This document shows positions 24,183 to 35,575 of a stretch of 64,000 nt of DNA, piece after piece. The stretch's first letter is position 1; each line of letters starts with the position of its first letter. The notes below the pieces were generated by a model, which worked only from the letters and a program-made list of their open reading frames with translations, searched no databases and was not told the DNA's origin. The stretch is taken from assembly GCF_905475345.1 (NCBI RefSeq), contig NC_066604.1, positions 885,001 to 949,000 on the forward strand, in the 5' to 3' direction. This stretch comes from Vespula vulgaris (Eukaryota; Arthropoda; Insecta; Hymenoptera; Vespidae). Made by a program: the position numbers and the translations under genes.

Positions 24183-24270
24183 CACGTGGTCGTTTTACGT
24201 TTTACGTTTTCTTATCACGTGTGTGTGTGTGTGTGTGTGTGTGTATTCTTTTCACGTAACCGAGCACGTG
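24183..24270. promoter_or_regulatory. Cluster of three CACGTG E-boxes
   Basis: Palindromic CACGTG sites sit at 24183-24188, 24216-24221 and 24265-24270, separated by tttacgtttt words and a (TG)n run of about 20 bp. CACGTG is the binding core of bHLH factors such as Clock/Cycle, Myc/Max and USF. Use as an enhancer is inference. The TG run overlaps the second site, so part of the cluster could be a side effect of the repeat. Confidence 0.3.
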
Positions 24271-24274
24271 CTGT

Positions 24275-25147
24275 TGCAATTTCTATGACGTAAATTGAAT
24301 TAAGGGTGTAGGTTCCTGGTACTTCAAAAAAAAAAAAAAAAAGAGAGAGAGAAAAAAGAAATTGATCTTTCTACTTGTTTATTTATTTGTTTTCTTTCTT
24401 TTCTGTTTCATTTATTATTTTTTCTTTTTTTAAATTTTTTCTTCGATCTCTGAAGAATATATAATTAAAAGGAAATTGTTTGAAATATTACGAAAATTAT
24501 GAATGTTATTTGTGGAGATTTTTAAATGGCATGATATCTGGCAATATTATTGTCTATTTGATATTAAAAAGAAAAAGAAAAATTAAAAAATTAATTATAC
24601 AATCTTTTATATAGTAGAAAGATTTTTGAAATGTAATCTAATGTATGATGTGTGTAATATATAAATTTATATCTGATATAGAAATGAGTATAATAGAAAT
24701 ATATACTTTCGTGATGTAATATATTATAAACTGAAGAAAGATAGACGTGGTTTGTCGTTTTGTATATTTTATTATATATATAAAAAAAAAGAAAAAAGTC
24801 ATATTACATACTCCGTTATAAAAAAAAGAAAAAAAAAAAGAAACAAAAATCCTACAAAATAACCTACATCCACAAATCCTAAACATCGAGAGATCATCGA
24901 CTAGATCGAGATATATTTACCGTCTCGACTTTTTAATTCTTTCTCATTCTTTATTATTTATATTTATCTACTTATCTTCCTTTACTTAGCCATCTTATAC
25001 AGATAGCAGAAAAGGCAATATCAGAAGAATGCAAGAAAAAGAAAACGAAGAAAACGATACAAACAAAAAAGAAAAACGTACGATAAGAAAGAAATGAAAA
25101 GAAATAAAAAAGAAGAAGAAGATGAAGAAGAAGAAGAATAAATAAAT

Positions 25148-25181
<34 letters not shown>

Positions 25182-25200
25182 GAAAAGGAAAAACAAGAAG
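24275..25200. other. AT- and A-rich sequence
   Basis: Poly-A/GA near 24325-24358, T-rich to 24440, AT-rich to 24960, then A/GAA-rich 25020-25200 whose minus-strand frames read as Phe/Ser/Leu. No gene. Confidence 0.7.
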
Positions 25201-25310
25201 GATCGAAGAAGATATCGAGTTTAATGGTATTACGTGGTACCATAAGAGAATCTCCTCGGATGTTAGCCACGGATTTATCAGCACAAACGTTTTGTTCCCT
25301 CCGATGGATC
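25201..25310. other. Small unique block
   Basis: About 110 bp of unique, relatively GC-rich sequence. It holds an imperfect palindrome, ggtattacgtggtacc, at 25225-25240. Confidence 0.4.
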
Positions 25311-25356
25311 CAGAAGAAAAAGAGAAAAAGAGAAAGAAAGAGAGAGAAAAATATAG

Positions 25357-25403
<47 letters not shown>

Positions 25404-25549
25404 GGGTGGGTGGTGAGGAGAGGAGAGGAGAGGGTGGGAAGGAAGGGGAGACACGCGCCTCGTTCGCGTCCAGAAATTCGACGCAATAAAATGCAAATTT
25501 GATTCCACACAATTTGGTTAAGCAGGCCCTACGTTCTCCACCCTCTCTC

Positions 25550-25580
<31 letters not shown>

Positions 25581-25735
25581 CTTTGTATCTCTCTTTGTTT
25601 CTGTCCAACGTGAAGCTTTTAAATTCCATAGCGGTTTGCCGATTGCCATAAAACAAAGCCCCGGGTATCCGAAAAGCTTCGAACGGATGAAAACGAAACC
25701 GAAACGAAAAGCTCGCGGAGAATAACGTACAAACG

Positions 25736-25782
<47 letters not shown>

Positions 25783-25989
25783 CTCTCTCTTTCTGTTTTT
25801 CTTTTTCTGTTTCTCTCTTCTTTATTCTCTTCGTTTCCCTTTCGACGTTTTCACGTCTCTCTTTCGGCCTCGTTCGACTCTCTCTCTCTCTCTCTCTCTC
25901 TCTCATCGGGCACGCACATCCAATGAAAAGAGTTAACAACGTATTGTGAAAAAAAATACAATGGGTACTCGTACGTGACTCTCTCTTCT

Positions 25990-26038
<49 letters not shown>

Positions 26039-26120
26039 TCTCTTTCTCTTTCATTCACTCATTCTCTCATTCTTTCTCTCTTTCTCACTCTCTCTCTCTC
26101 TCTTTCTCTTTCTCGCTTTC
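25311..26120. repeat. Alternating GA and CT microsatellite cluster
   Basis: GA-rich at 25318-25402, CT-rich at 25540-25600, 25739-25815, 25877-25904 and 25980-26125, with unique segments between them. GA and CT arms are in inverted orientation, so the strand could fold or form triplexes. All long frames here (up to 211 codons, minus) are Ser-Leu or Arg-Glu readings. Confidence 0.85.
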
Positions 26121-26520
26121 TCTCATGGCTACGTGCGTTTGCGTCGAAAACTTTTACACACAATATCGCGAACAAGCGAACGAGCACAAGAGAGAGAGAG
26201 AAAGAGAGAGTATTCGTCCTATGCGAGATCGGACTCGTGTCACGGCTTTTCCTCTACCTGTTCCTGTACTATTCGACCAGTTGAGTGGTAGGGTGAAGTA
26301 GGGGGGAGTGAGGGTGGGGGATGAAACGAGGCCAGAAAAGAAATAAAAAAAAAAAAAAGAAGAAAAATACTCCGAAAAATAGAACGAAAAAGTAAAAGAA
26401 ATGAGCGAATGATAAAGAAAGATGAAAAAGGGAGCGACAGAAAATAAAAATAAAAATGAAAAAAGGAACAAGAAAAATGGGAACAAAAATAAAAATCGTA
26501 ACGACCCCTTTCGCGTCGCG
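26121..26520. other. Unique segment, G-rich motif, A-rich tract
   Basis: Unique at 26121-26290 with a short GA run (26190-26213). A G-quadruplex-type motif lies at 26291-26320: G-runs of 3, 6, 3 and 5 with loops of 7, 5 and 1. From 26335 the sequence is A-rich. Confidence 0.55.
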
Positions 26521-26996
26521 GGTTATGCGTTAATACCCTCTTCGTCGTCGTCGTTGTCGTTCGTTCTGTCGTTCGTCCCTCGAAAACAGTCGGAACGAAT
26601 GATCATCGTTGGAATATCCATGGGGATTTCAAATCGATTGAAAAGTAATATGTTTCTATCGGTTAAATCGCTTTTTTTTTTTTCCTTTGTCTGCTGTTTC
26701 TTTTTTGGTTGTATTTTTTGTTTTGTTATATATTATTTATTTTTGGTTGTGGTTCTTTTTTTTTCGTTTTTTTTTTTTATTTTATTTTTTATTCGTTTTT
26801 TTATAGCTTCTCTCTCTCTCTCTCTCTCGTCTTCTTTATCTGTCTTTTCTCTCTTTTTATCTTTTTTTAAATTCGTCATCTTCTTTTTTTGATTTTTCAT
26901 TCGTTCGTACGTCTCTTTCGTCTTCTTCGTCCTCTTTCTTTCTTTCTTTCTTTATTTTATTTTTATCTTTTCTTTTCTTGTCTTTCTCTCTTTCTT

Positions 26997-27044
<48 letters not shown>

Positions 27045-27110
27045 TCTTTCTCTGCCTATCTCTTTTCGTCTCTGTTCTTTTTTTTCTTTATCAACAACAA
27101 CGAGATCGGT
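26521..27110. other. Small unique block then T/CT-rich tract
   Basis: Positions 26521-26665 are unique, with a (TCG)n run. Pyrimidine-rich from 26670, including (CT)n at 26808-26827 and 27000-27040. Confidence 0.65.
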
Positions 27111-27650
27111 TAGTTAATCAATTCTGAAACTATCTAAAATATTCAATGTATTAAGAGAATAATGTTGAATCTTCGATGGCGTTATCATTTCAGAAGATAG
27201 ATCTATTACGAGTGATAGAATAATGTGAGTTTCGGGGTATTCGTGGTGTGTTCAGTTCTCAAAATTCAGTGTCGATAAATTTTCTCGAATGCAATTTTCT
27301 CTGTGCATGCTTTTCACACGTTCGAGAAGAAACGATAGAGTGAGAACAAGTACATGCGAGAGAGAGAGAGAGAAAGAAAGAAAAAGAGAGAAAGAGAGAG
27401 AGAGAAAGATAAAAGAGAAAGAAAACGAGAAAGAAAACGAGAGAGGAAGAATTAGAGCAAGAGAGAAAGATTAAAAGAGAGAGAAAACGAGAGAGAAAGA
27501 CAGAGAGAGAGAGAAAGAGAGGGACAGAGAATCACAACGAGAATCTCAACCACAGTTGACTACGTTTCCTATGTGTATCAAGAAAGACACACGAAAGTAG
27601 CGAGAGTAGTTTCTCTTCCCGTTAAACTGAATTTAGGCTAGTGCACCTGG
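27111..27650. other. Unique block and GA-rich tract
   Basis: Unique at 27111-27355, GA/GAAA-rich at 27358-27530, then unique to 27650. No gene signal. Confidence 0.6.
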
Positions 27651-27654
27651 TACA

Positions 27655-27956
27655 TGTACATATTCACGTGTATATGTATTCATGTATGTATGTATGTATA
27701 TATACATGTGTGTATGATCTATGTACGTAAGTACGTACATATATATATATGTATGTATATGTATGTACGTACGTATGTATGTATGTATGTATATATACAT
27801 GTGTGTATGATCTATGTACGTAAGTACGTACATATGTATATATGTATGTATATGTATGTACGTACGTATGTATGTACGTACGTATGTATGTATGTATGTA
27901 TGTATGTATGTATGTATGTATGTATGTATGTATGTATGTATGTATGTATGTATGGT
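27655..27956. repeat. ATGT/GTAC microsatellite with a duplicated segment
   Basis: A unit of about 100 bp containing gtgtatgatctatgtacgta occurs twice (near 27709 and 27803). A long (ATGT)n run to 27953 follows. Frames on both strands are Tyr/Val/Met or Thr/Tyr/Ile repeats. Confidence 0.9.
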
Positions 27957-28260
27957 TATGTGATATATATACACAGCCAGCTTACAAAATTTGCCAAGCT
28001 TTCGATTCGGCACACGTACGAGGAACGATTTAATTCAGAGAATACGAAACACGTACTTACACATATACATTTACGTATCGCATAAGTCGTTCTTTAACCG
28101 AGTCCGAGGATATGTTGTCTTTCTCTCTCTTTCTTTCTCTCTTTCTCTGTCTCTCTCTCTCTCTGTCTCTGTCTCTGCCTCTGTTTCTATTTCTCTCTTT
28201 TTCTGTTTCTCTATCTATCTATCTATCTATCTATTTATCTATCTATTTATATATCAATCA
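27957..28260. other. Short unique segment then CT/CTAT tract
   Basis: Unique to about 28110, then (CT)n with CTGT and CTAT units to 28245. Confidence 0.7.
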
Positions 28261-28900
28261 ATCCATTTGTTTATCGATTGTCCCTAAATTCTATTTTTCT
28301 TTTATTTTTATTTTTCTCTCTTCCCCGTATCGTCGCGAATTGAAAAAACGCACGGATTTGACATTTTTTTTTTCTTTTCCTTTATCTCTTTTTCTTTTTT
28401 GTTTTTCATCGCACGTACACGCAGATCGATTAGATTGAAATGTTATCGATCGTGCGAGGGGTTGTAAAATGTTCAAAAAAAAAGAAGAAAGAAACAATAC
28501 TACCTATCCACCCTCACATACACATACACACACATACATATACACACATCGATAAAACGCTTATCTCTGGTTAACAAACCCTCTACATAAACGTGTAGAC
28601 GTTCGAAATTCCCTATGCTACTCTGCCGTTAACAAGTTTGTCCTCTGACCCTATCCCCTCCACCAACCTACCTTTACCCCATCCCCACTCTATCGTATCG
28701 TATCATTCTCTCTCTCTTTCTCTCACTCTCTCACTCTCTCATACTCATTCTCCCTTTGTAATAGATGCAACGTTCTATAATTAATTTCAACCCTTCGGAG
28801 GATCCATTACCGCGTGCATTTGGTCCCACAGATATCATGACGACGATATACCGAGAGATCGGTCCATACGGAGGAGGTACATACGATCTGTGTCCTCTCG
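28261..28900. other. T-rich and unique patches
   Basis: T-rich at 28290-28400 and unique at 28400-28460. CA runs lie near 28515-28550. A unique block (28551-28700) carries C-rich words, then come a CT tract (28708-28740) and another unique block (28755-28900). No frame is open across them. Confidence 0.55.
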
Positions 28901-28904
28901 TGCG

Positions 28905-28927
28905 TACACACACACATATATACTCAT

Positions 28928-28974
<47 letters not shown>

Positions 28975-29150
28975 CTATATAGAGAAACTCTAACTGTTTC
29001 AACATGAATGCATTGACATTGTTTCCGAACATAGTAGATATGTACATAGATTTTCGCACTTCTATACTATTCCATCACGTGTAATTATTATATCATAATA
29101 ATTGTATAATAATTATTTACTTATTTACCACACCTCACCTCATCTTTATC

Positions 29151-29209
<59 letters not shown>

Positions 29210-29210
29210 A
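28905..29210. repeat. CA/TA microsatellites
   Basis: (CA)n at 28907-28916, (TA) of about 20 units at 28932-28972, unique 28975-29150, and (TA) of about 27 units at 29153-29206. Confidence 0.9.
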
Positions 29211-29695
29211 ATAATGAATTCGTCGAATTATCGTCAATCTTTATCTTATTTTACATTTTTCTTTCTTTATCTTTCTTCTTTTCTTCTTCTTTTTCTTCTT
29301 CTTACTTCTCTTTTTCTTTTCTTTTTTTGGTGACCGCATTTTCTTTTATTCTCCACGATTAAATTCTTCCCCTTACCCCCATCATCCCCCTACCCTCTAC
29401 TATTATTAAATCTTCGTTAAATTCTACGCCCTTGATTAATTCGTTTATTCAATCAATTTCTTTCGTCGTTCGAGTTCTTCTTCTTTTTTTTTTTTTTTTC
29501 TACAAGAAAAATAAAAATGCTTCGATATCAATAGAATATATATAATAAATGAAAGATAATAAAAGATATAAATATTCAAACGATGTCCTTGACATTAATT
29601 CTTGAATATCGATAGAAACTTTAGAGAAATACAGAGATAGAGAATAAGTAAGTGAGAAAGACACATATATACGAATGAGATAAAGGAACGAGAAT
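29211..29695. other. T-rich sequence with a C-rich motif
   Basis: T/CTT-rich to 29330, then unique with C-runs, poly-T at 29484-29499, then AT-rich. Minus-strand frames are short. Confidence 0.6.
29369..29395 (-). other. G-quadruplex-type motif on the minus strand
   Basis: C-runs of 4, 5, 5 and 3 on the + strand are separated by 3, 5 and 2 bases. The minus strand therefore fits G3+N1-7. Confidence 0.55.
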
Positions 29696-29905
29696 TTCGT
29701 AGCATTAAGGAAACTTATTGCATGGTTCAGACTGTAGTAGACAGTACGCATTTGCCAGGAACCGCAGACTAATATCATCCGATCTACTTAATCCCCGAAC
29801 CCTTTGGAACGTCAGTTAGCGGGGCTAGGTAATTAGCTAGGCCATCAACAAACAATGGATACCAATTTTGCCATGAGAATAATGGTTATACTTGATAGTA
29901 CTCTC
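29696..29905. other. Unique GC-richer block
   Basis: About 200 bp of unique sequence with ggctaggtaattagctaggc at 29821-29840. This holds a TAATTA homeodomain core between two ctagg words. No open frame; possible regulatory element. Confidence 0.4.
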
Positions 29906-30614
29906 ACCTCTCCAATCTCTCTCTCTCTCTCTCTCTCTCTTTTTCTTTCTTTCTTTTTCTTATCTGTACCAACCAGCTATCTCTTGTTCGTTCAAGCGCA
30001 AAGATCGAGAAATTAAGAAGATCATTGTTCCTCATTTTTAATTTTCCATAATAAAAGGGCAGAAATAACCCGTCGAATCCCGTCAAACAGCTTGGAAACC
30101 AATTCATTTTACTTAATCAATATCTCTTTCTCTTTCTCTCTTTTTTTATCTCTTTTTTTCTCTTTTATGCGTGTGTTTGTGTATGTATTCGTGCAATGGA
30201 GTTCAACGGGAACAAACATTCTCGATTCGAATTTTTGTTTGAGCACGCACGTTGATAACGTCGAGTGAGTCTGAACTACCACCCCCTCTTTCATCCCTCT
30301 ACTTTCTACTCCCTTCTCCTACTCTCTCCTCGTAAATTTTGGTTGTTGCTTTCTCTCCTTTTTTTTTTTCTTTCATTTCTAGAGAATTTTCTAGCCAATC
30401 GAATGTAACGAAACGTTCGCCAAATCCATGCGAATATTCAATTGTTCGATCTGTAGTAGAGTGAAAAAATAAAGAAAGAAACAAGAAATAGAGAAGTCGG
30501 GTTTTGCTAAGGTTTTTTTTTATTTTTTTATTTTTTTTTTCTGTTTCTTCTTTCTTTGATCTCCTTTCTTTTTCCTTCTCTCATTTCCCTTCTTTTCTTC
30601 TTGGTGATCCTTTT

Positions 30615-30657
<43 letters not shown>

Positions 30658-30928
30658 TTCTTTCTCTTTTCGCTATTATAATATTTTGTCGTCGTGGTTG
30701 TTTTTTTCTTTTTTGTTATTTCTTGTTTTTTTTTTTTTATAAAAATACTCTTTTTTTATTTTGCTTCCCTTTTTCATTTCTTTGATTTCAATCCTTGGAT
30801 AATAATGTATTTCGCGGATATTTGGAAATAACCATCGAAGATATTATGAAAAGTTTGCGATTTTTCTGATATCCGTTAAAATCGATGTATCTTTCTTTCC
30901 CCCCTCCCCCTTTTTTCTTTTTTTTAAA
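29906..30928. other. CT tracts and T-rich sequence with unique patches
   Basis: (CT)n at 29917-29940, unique at 29965-30110, CT/T-rich 30120-30165, unique 30170-30300 and 30370-30450, T-rich with (CT)n at 30617-30650. No supported gene. Confidence 0.6.
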
Positions 30929-31440
30929 TCGCAGATAATTTCACGTCCTTTCATTTTATTTTATTTTATTTTGTTCTTTGTTTTGTTCTGTTCTATATTA
31001 TTTTATTTTATTACAGAATGTGTGCAATTTTTTTTTTTTTTTAAAGAAAGACAGAAAGAAAAAATATTTTTCGTACGTAAAACAAAGCAAAATAAAATGT
31101 TTTATTATGTTTTTAAATTATATTCAAAAATTGAAAAATATCATACATATACGCACAAATATATATATATATATATCTTTTTTTTTAAGATCGAAGATAA
31201 TTTGATCTCTGTATTTTCTTTTCTTTTAATTTATTTCGTTTCATATCATTTCCTTTCATCTTGAAATGTTTAATTTATCTCGCAGGAAACAAAGAAACGA
31301 AGAGAGAAAAATTATTTTTCATAAACAAAACGAAATGAAATGTTTCACTATATTTTCCAAACATATTAAAAATAGAAAGATATATACATATATACATACA
31401 CACACACAGATATACATATTTCATATCATATCGGAAAATC
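30929..31440. repeat. Diverged tandem duplication, about 255 bp
   Basis: Two successive units (about 30929-31183 and 31184-31440) share, in order, a gataattt word, T-rich ttattttatt, tta(a)tttatc/ttacag plus an A-rich segment with aaaatatttttc, (a)aacaaa(a)cgaaat and aaatgttt, and a CATA/TA run. The second unit's A-rich segment follows cgcag|gaaac. Confidence 0.7.
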
Positions 31441-31697
31441 ATCATTTCCAGAAAACCCGAAAAGTCGATACCTCTATAAAAATGATAAAAGGGTTAATGT
31501 AGACAAGTTGATAGGTACCTAGATAGTTAGATAGATAGATAGATACGTAAAGAGGTAGATACCTAGTCAGCCAACTAAGAATTTAGAATTTTATGGGTGA
31601 CGGTGAAGGCATCATACACGATAGGTGGGATTTACGACGCGACGTTCCGTGGATTTACGATGCAACAGGCAACGACATGGATGTCCTCGAAGAAGAC

Positions 31698-31734
<37 letters not shown>

Positions 31735-31860
31735 TAGAGAAAAAGAGAGAGAGAGAGAGAGAGATAAAAAAAAATGATGTTTCCTTTAGCGGATAGCCTG
31801 GAATAGAGGAGACGTTTTAAAGAAATAAGAAAATGATCTCGACGTTATCATATTGAATTT
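31441..31860. other. GATA run, unique block and GA tract
   Basis: TAGATA units at 31515-31565, unique 31570-31695, (GA)n 31699-31765, then unique. The 67-codon + frame at 31593 starts in the unique block and ends in GA repeat; not supported. Confidence 0.6.
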
Positions 31861-32204
31861 CGTTTGAGGTATCCACTTTCACGCGGTGGCAGAATGACAT
31901 TCTCTCTCTCTTTCTTTCTTTCTCTCTTTCTTTCTCTCTCTCTCTCTCTCTTTATTTCTCTCTCTTTCTCTCTATCCATGTCTATCTTCCTCTCTTCATT
32001 TTCTTTCTCTTTCTTTCCTTCTTCGGCTTCTAGCAGAATATTACATTCTTCCGGAAAACTTTCCGTCCTTCTTTTCTTCCAAAGACCACCCTCTCCACCC
32101 CCTCCTCGCCCTCTTCTTCCTCTTCTTCCTCTCTCATCCGGTAAAATGAAATTCCTCGTCCAATTTGCCAGCCGGTGTGCGAATGCAAACTATCTTTGCA
32201 AAAT
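31861..32204. other. CT tract and pyrimidine-rich unique sequence
   Basis: (CT)n at 31900-31975, then pyrimidine-rich mixed sequence to 32130 and a short unique end. Confidence 0.6.
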
Positions 32205-32956
32205 CTGGATAAAAAAAAAAGAAAAGAGGGAGAAATAATAATAGAAAATAAAAAAAAGGAGAGGAAGAAGAAGTACCGTCGAAAAGAGGGCGAGAAGGAA
32301 CTGGAGGAAGGATAGAAAAGGAAGAAAAAAAAAAAAGGAAGAGTGAATCGAACGAAAGTGGTGAGAAAAGTAACTGACGGGAAAGGAACTGTAAGGAAGA
32401 TAAAAATAATAATAATTGTACAACAGAAGGGATGGAAAGAGATAATTGGAGAAGACAAAAATAATAATTGTAAAATGGAAGAGAAGAAAGAAAAGGAGGA
32501 AAGAAACTGGAACGAGAGTGATCGAAAAGAAGAGGAAGAGATAATGATAAAAAATAAAAAAAGAAAGAAAGAAAGAAGAAGAGGAAGAAAAAAGGAAGAG
32601 TGAAAAGAACGAAAGTAACTAACGAAAAAACAAGGTGGAGGAAGAATTATATAAAAAAAAAAAAAAGGAATAATTGAAAAACAGAAGAAAGAGAAAGGGG
32701 AAGGAAAGTAAACTAAAGAAAGAGAAAGGAAAGCTAATAAGAAAGAGATAATTGAAAGAGAAAAAAAAAACAGAAAAGAAAAAAGGATATAAAAAAAGGA
32801 ACGGAAGAAAATAACTGAATAGCAAAGTTACAAAAATTAAGTAAAGAATTGAAGAAGAATGTATGCAATGAAAAAACCGAAGGAGTGCACGAAGAAAAAA
32901 ATATGAAGATGTAGAAAACGAAATGTTAAAAGAAGTAGAAAAAGAAAAATAAGAAG

Positions 32957-32993
<37 letters not shown>

Positions 32994-32996
32994 ATC
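32205..32996. repeat. Purine-rich tract of about 790 bp
   Basis: The + strand is almost all A and G (AAG, GAA and GGAA words), with scattered ATAATAATTG words repeated at 32405 and 32459. It ends in (GA)n at 32959-32990. Frames on either strand are Lys/Glu- or Phe/Ser-rich artefacts. Confidence 0.75.
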
Positions 32997-33180
32997 ATTC
33001 ATAAGTGTGACATTAAAATTTTGTTCGTCCTCGTCCTCGTCCTCGTCCTTAGCGTGCCAATCCTACGCTTCTATCTATTTCTTCTTTCTAAATCCTTTCT
33101 CTCTCTCTTTCTTCTTTTCGATGATAAAGAAAAAAGGAAGAAAGAAAAAAGAAAAAAAGAGAGAGCAAGAGAGAGAAAGG
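32997..33180. other. Short unique segment and purine tract
   Basis: Contains a (CGTCCT)n hexamer run of about four units at 33024-33048 and a GA/A-rich tract at 33125-33180. Confidence 0.6.
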
Positions 33181-33435
33181 AAATTCGATATCCAGCCGGG
33201 CAATAAAATCGAACACCTTTCGTAAAAGCCGCCATAGTTTCGGGTCGAGTTATTTCCACGGTCTTTCTCTTTCCTCGGCACGCTCGTTAAGGTCGCGTGG
33301 GAGCCCGTGCAAACAATACCGGCTCCGATTTTAAACGCTCCTCTACCTACGTCTGCATATAACGTTCTCTTAAACTTTATTTCAAGCTAGCCAGCTACAC
33401 CTTCGGTTAATACGGTTAATATCGAAACTAAGATT
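33181..33435. other. Unique GC-richer block
   Basis: About 250 bp of unique, relatively GC-rich sequence with many CpGs. It lies directly before the longest ATGT run. No frame is open through it. Confidence 0.4.
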
Positions 33436-33452
33436 ATGTTCGTATATATATA

Positions 33453-33618
33453 TATGTATGTATGCATGTATGTATGTATGTATGTATGTATGTATGTATG
33501 TATGTATGTATGTATGTATGTATGTATGTATGTATGTATGTATGTATGTATGTATGTATGTATGTATGTATGTATGTATGTATGTATGTATGTATGTATG
33601 TATGTATGTATGTATGTT
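33453..33618. repeat. Long (ATGT)n microsatellite
   Basis: After a short interrupted start the run is uninterrupted for about 150 bp, the longest tetranucleotide run in the window. The + frame reads it as Met-Tyr-Val-Cys repeats. Confidence 0.95.
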
Positions 33619-34100
33619 TTAAGCGTGAGTGTTAGTTAGTGTTTTAACAAAATGAAAGAGAGAGGAAATAAGGGAAAATGTCTGTCATGGTGTATGTATA
33701 TTATGTCGTGCAATTTGTGTTTACGTGTATGTATGTGTGTGTAAGAGAAAGAGAGAGAATAAGGGAGAATGTTTGTCATGTATGTATGTGTATGTGTGTA
33801 AGAAAGAGAGAGAGAGAGAGAGAGATTTCTAGACTTTAACTTTCTCGATGAAATTCTATACGCGAAATAACGACTTCGTAATATCGTTCTCGTAAGTTCC
33901 ATGTGAATTCTTAGTCGTTTAGATTGAGTGAGAGTGAGAGAGAGAAAGAGAGAGAGAGAGAGAAAGATACGATCTCGCGTGTGCGATCTTAACGAAGTTA
34001 AAATCGAGATAATGTTGAACCATTAGGACGAAAGTGTTTTAACGATTAAACTAAATACAAGTGTTTTCACCGTACAGACCAACCCTCCCTTTTCTTACTC

Positions 34101-34133
<33 letters not shown>

Positions 34134-34387
34134 AATTTTCTCTTTCTCTGTCTTTCTCTGTCTATTTGTCTACATATATTTCTTTCTCCCTTTCTCTTTC
34201 AATTTCGCACGAAAATGAATATCTTTCGAAATAAACCTTTTCCATAATGTACGAATCGTACCAATACTCTTCAATATAAATAATACGTACGTATAACAAA
34301 TTTTAATTGAGACAATTATTGCATTTTTATTTTCTTACTCTTTTACATAGGAAAGAAAAAAAGTCTAAAGAATATAAGAAAAAGAAT

Positions 34388-34442
<55 letters not shown>

Positions 34443-34750
34443 AGAGAAAAGGAGAAAGAGAGAAAAGAAGAAAGAAAAAAGAAAAAAGAAAATAGGTCAC
34501 CTATGGGGTTTTCCTTTTTTTTTCTTTTTTTCTAGATTTATACGAAAGACTTTAATGATTAACAGAGTAATAGTAATGTAAACAGAGAAAGAGAGAGAGA
34601 GAAAGTGAAAAAAAGAGACAGAAAGAGAGAGAAAAAAAAGAAAAAGAGAGAGAGAATGGCACCATAGTCATACACTCACCCCATCCCCCTATGCATCATC
34701 CGCTTTTAGACTTAAGATCTCGACAAAATCGGCTTCACGTTCTTATCCTT
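33619..34750. other. GA/CT and TG repeats with unique patches
   Basis: A partial duplication of about 105 bp (aatgt(c/t)tgtcatg near 33677 and 33770, each followed by TATG/TG and GA) is followed by a unique segment and GA (33930-33968). Then come a unique segment, CT (34105-34135), (GA)n at 34391-34440, and GA/A-rich to 34655. No gene. Confidence 0.65.
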
Positions 34751-34754
34751 CAAA

Positions 34755-34807
<53 letters not shown>

Positions 34808-35543
34808 GTATATCTCTATCTGTCTCTCTTTCTCTTTCTTTCTCTGTTCTCTTTCTATGTCTGTATATCTCTTATTCTGTCTCTCTCTCTCTCTCTCTTT
34901 CTCTCTTCCTTTCTCTGTCTTTCTCTTTTACTTCTCTATTTCTATTTCTTTCTCTCTTTTGGCTCTTTTCAGTAACATGGGTTTACTTTAATACTCACGT
35001 AAGTACACGAACTGCCGTATTTGGAGGTTGACTTCCTTTTATCTTCGAGCCACCATTTTCTCTCCCCTGTTTTCTTCTTTCATTAACGAATTGTCCTTAC
35101 CCTTATTCTGCTTTTCTTCTCGATTCTCTAATACTTTTTCGATTACTGTAACTAATTTCTTCTTTTCTCCCTCCACATTCTTTTCTCTCTCTCTCTCTCT
35201 CTCTTTTTTTAATCTTCTCTTTTTTGCCTTATCCTTTTTTTCTCTCTTTCTTCTTTTCTTTCTTTTTTCTTTTTTTTTTTATTTCCTTCTTTCTTCTTTA
35301 CTATCTCTCTGTCTCTCTTTTCTTGTTAATCTTTTTTTAAATTATTATTTCGTTCTTTCTTCTTTCTTTTCTGTCTTTTTCTTTTTCGATTTCTTTCTTT
35401 CTTTCTTTCTTTCTTTCTTTTTTTTTTTTTTTTAATTCATCTTCCTCCTTGCTTTCAGGATAAGATACGTCGAATCTTTATTTTATTCTCTTTGGCTATT
35501 CTTTTCTTTGTCATTCTTTCTTCCTTTCCTTTTTTCTCTTTTT

Positions 35544-35575
<32 letters not shown>

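Noticed and set aside
25021..25656. 211-codon minus-strand frame
   Set aside because: It is made of Arg-Glu, Ser-Leu and Phe runs from GA, CT and A-rich tracts.
26422..26892. 156-codon + frame
   Set aside because: Lys/Asn-rich start and Phe/Ser-rich end from A- and T-rich tracts.
27654..28085. Tyr/Val/Met-rich frames on both strands
   Set aside because: Direct translation of ATGT/TACG microsatellite.
29700..29880. Possible miRNA or other small RNA in the unique block
   Set aside because: No long stem was found, and no insect miRNA seed I know was recognised.
35028..35435. 135-codon + frame before the ratchet point
   Set aside because: Phe/Ser/Leu reading of the pyrimidine-rich tract.
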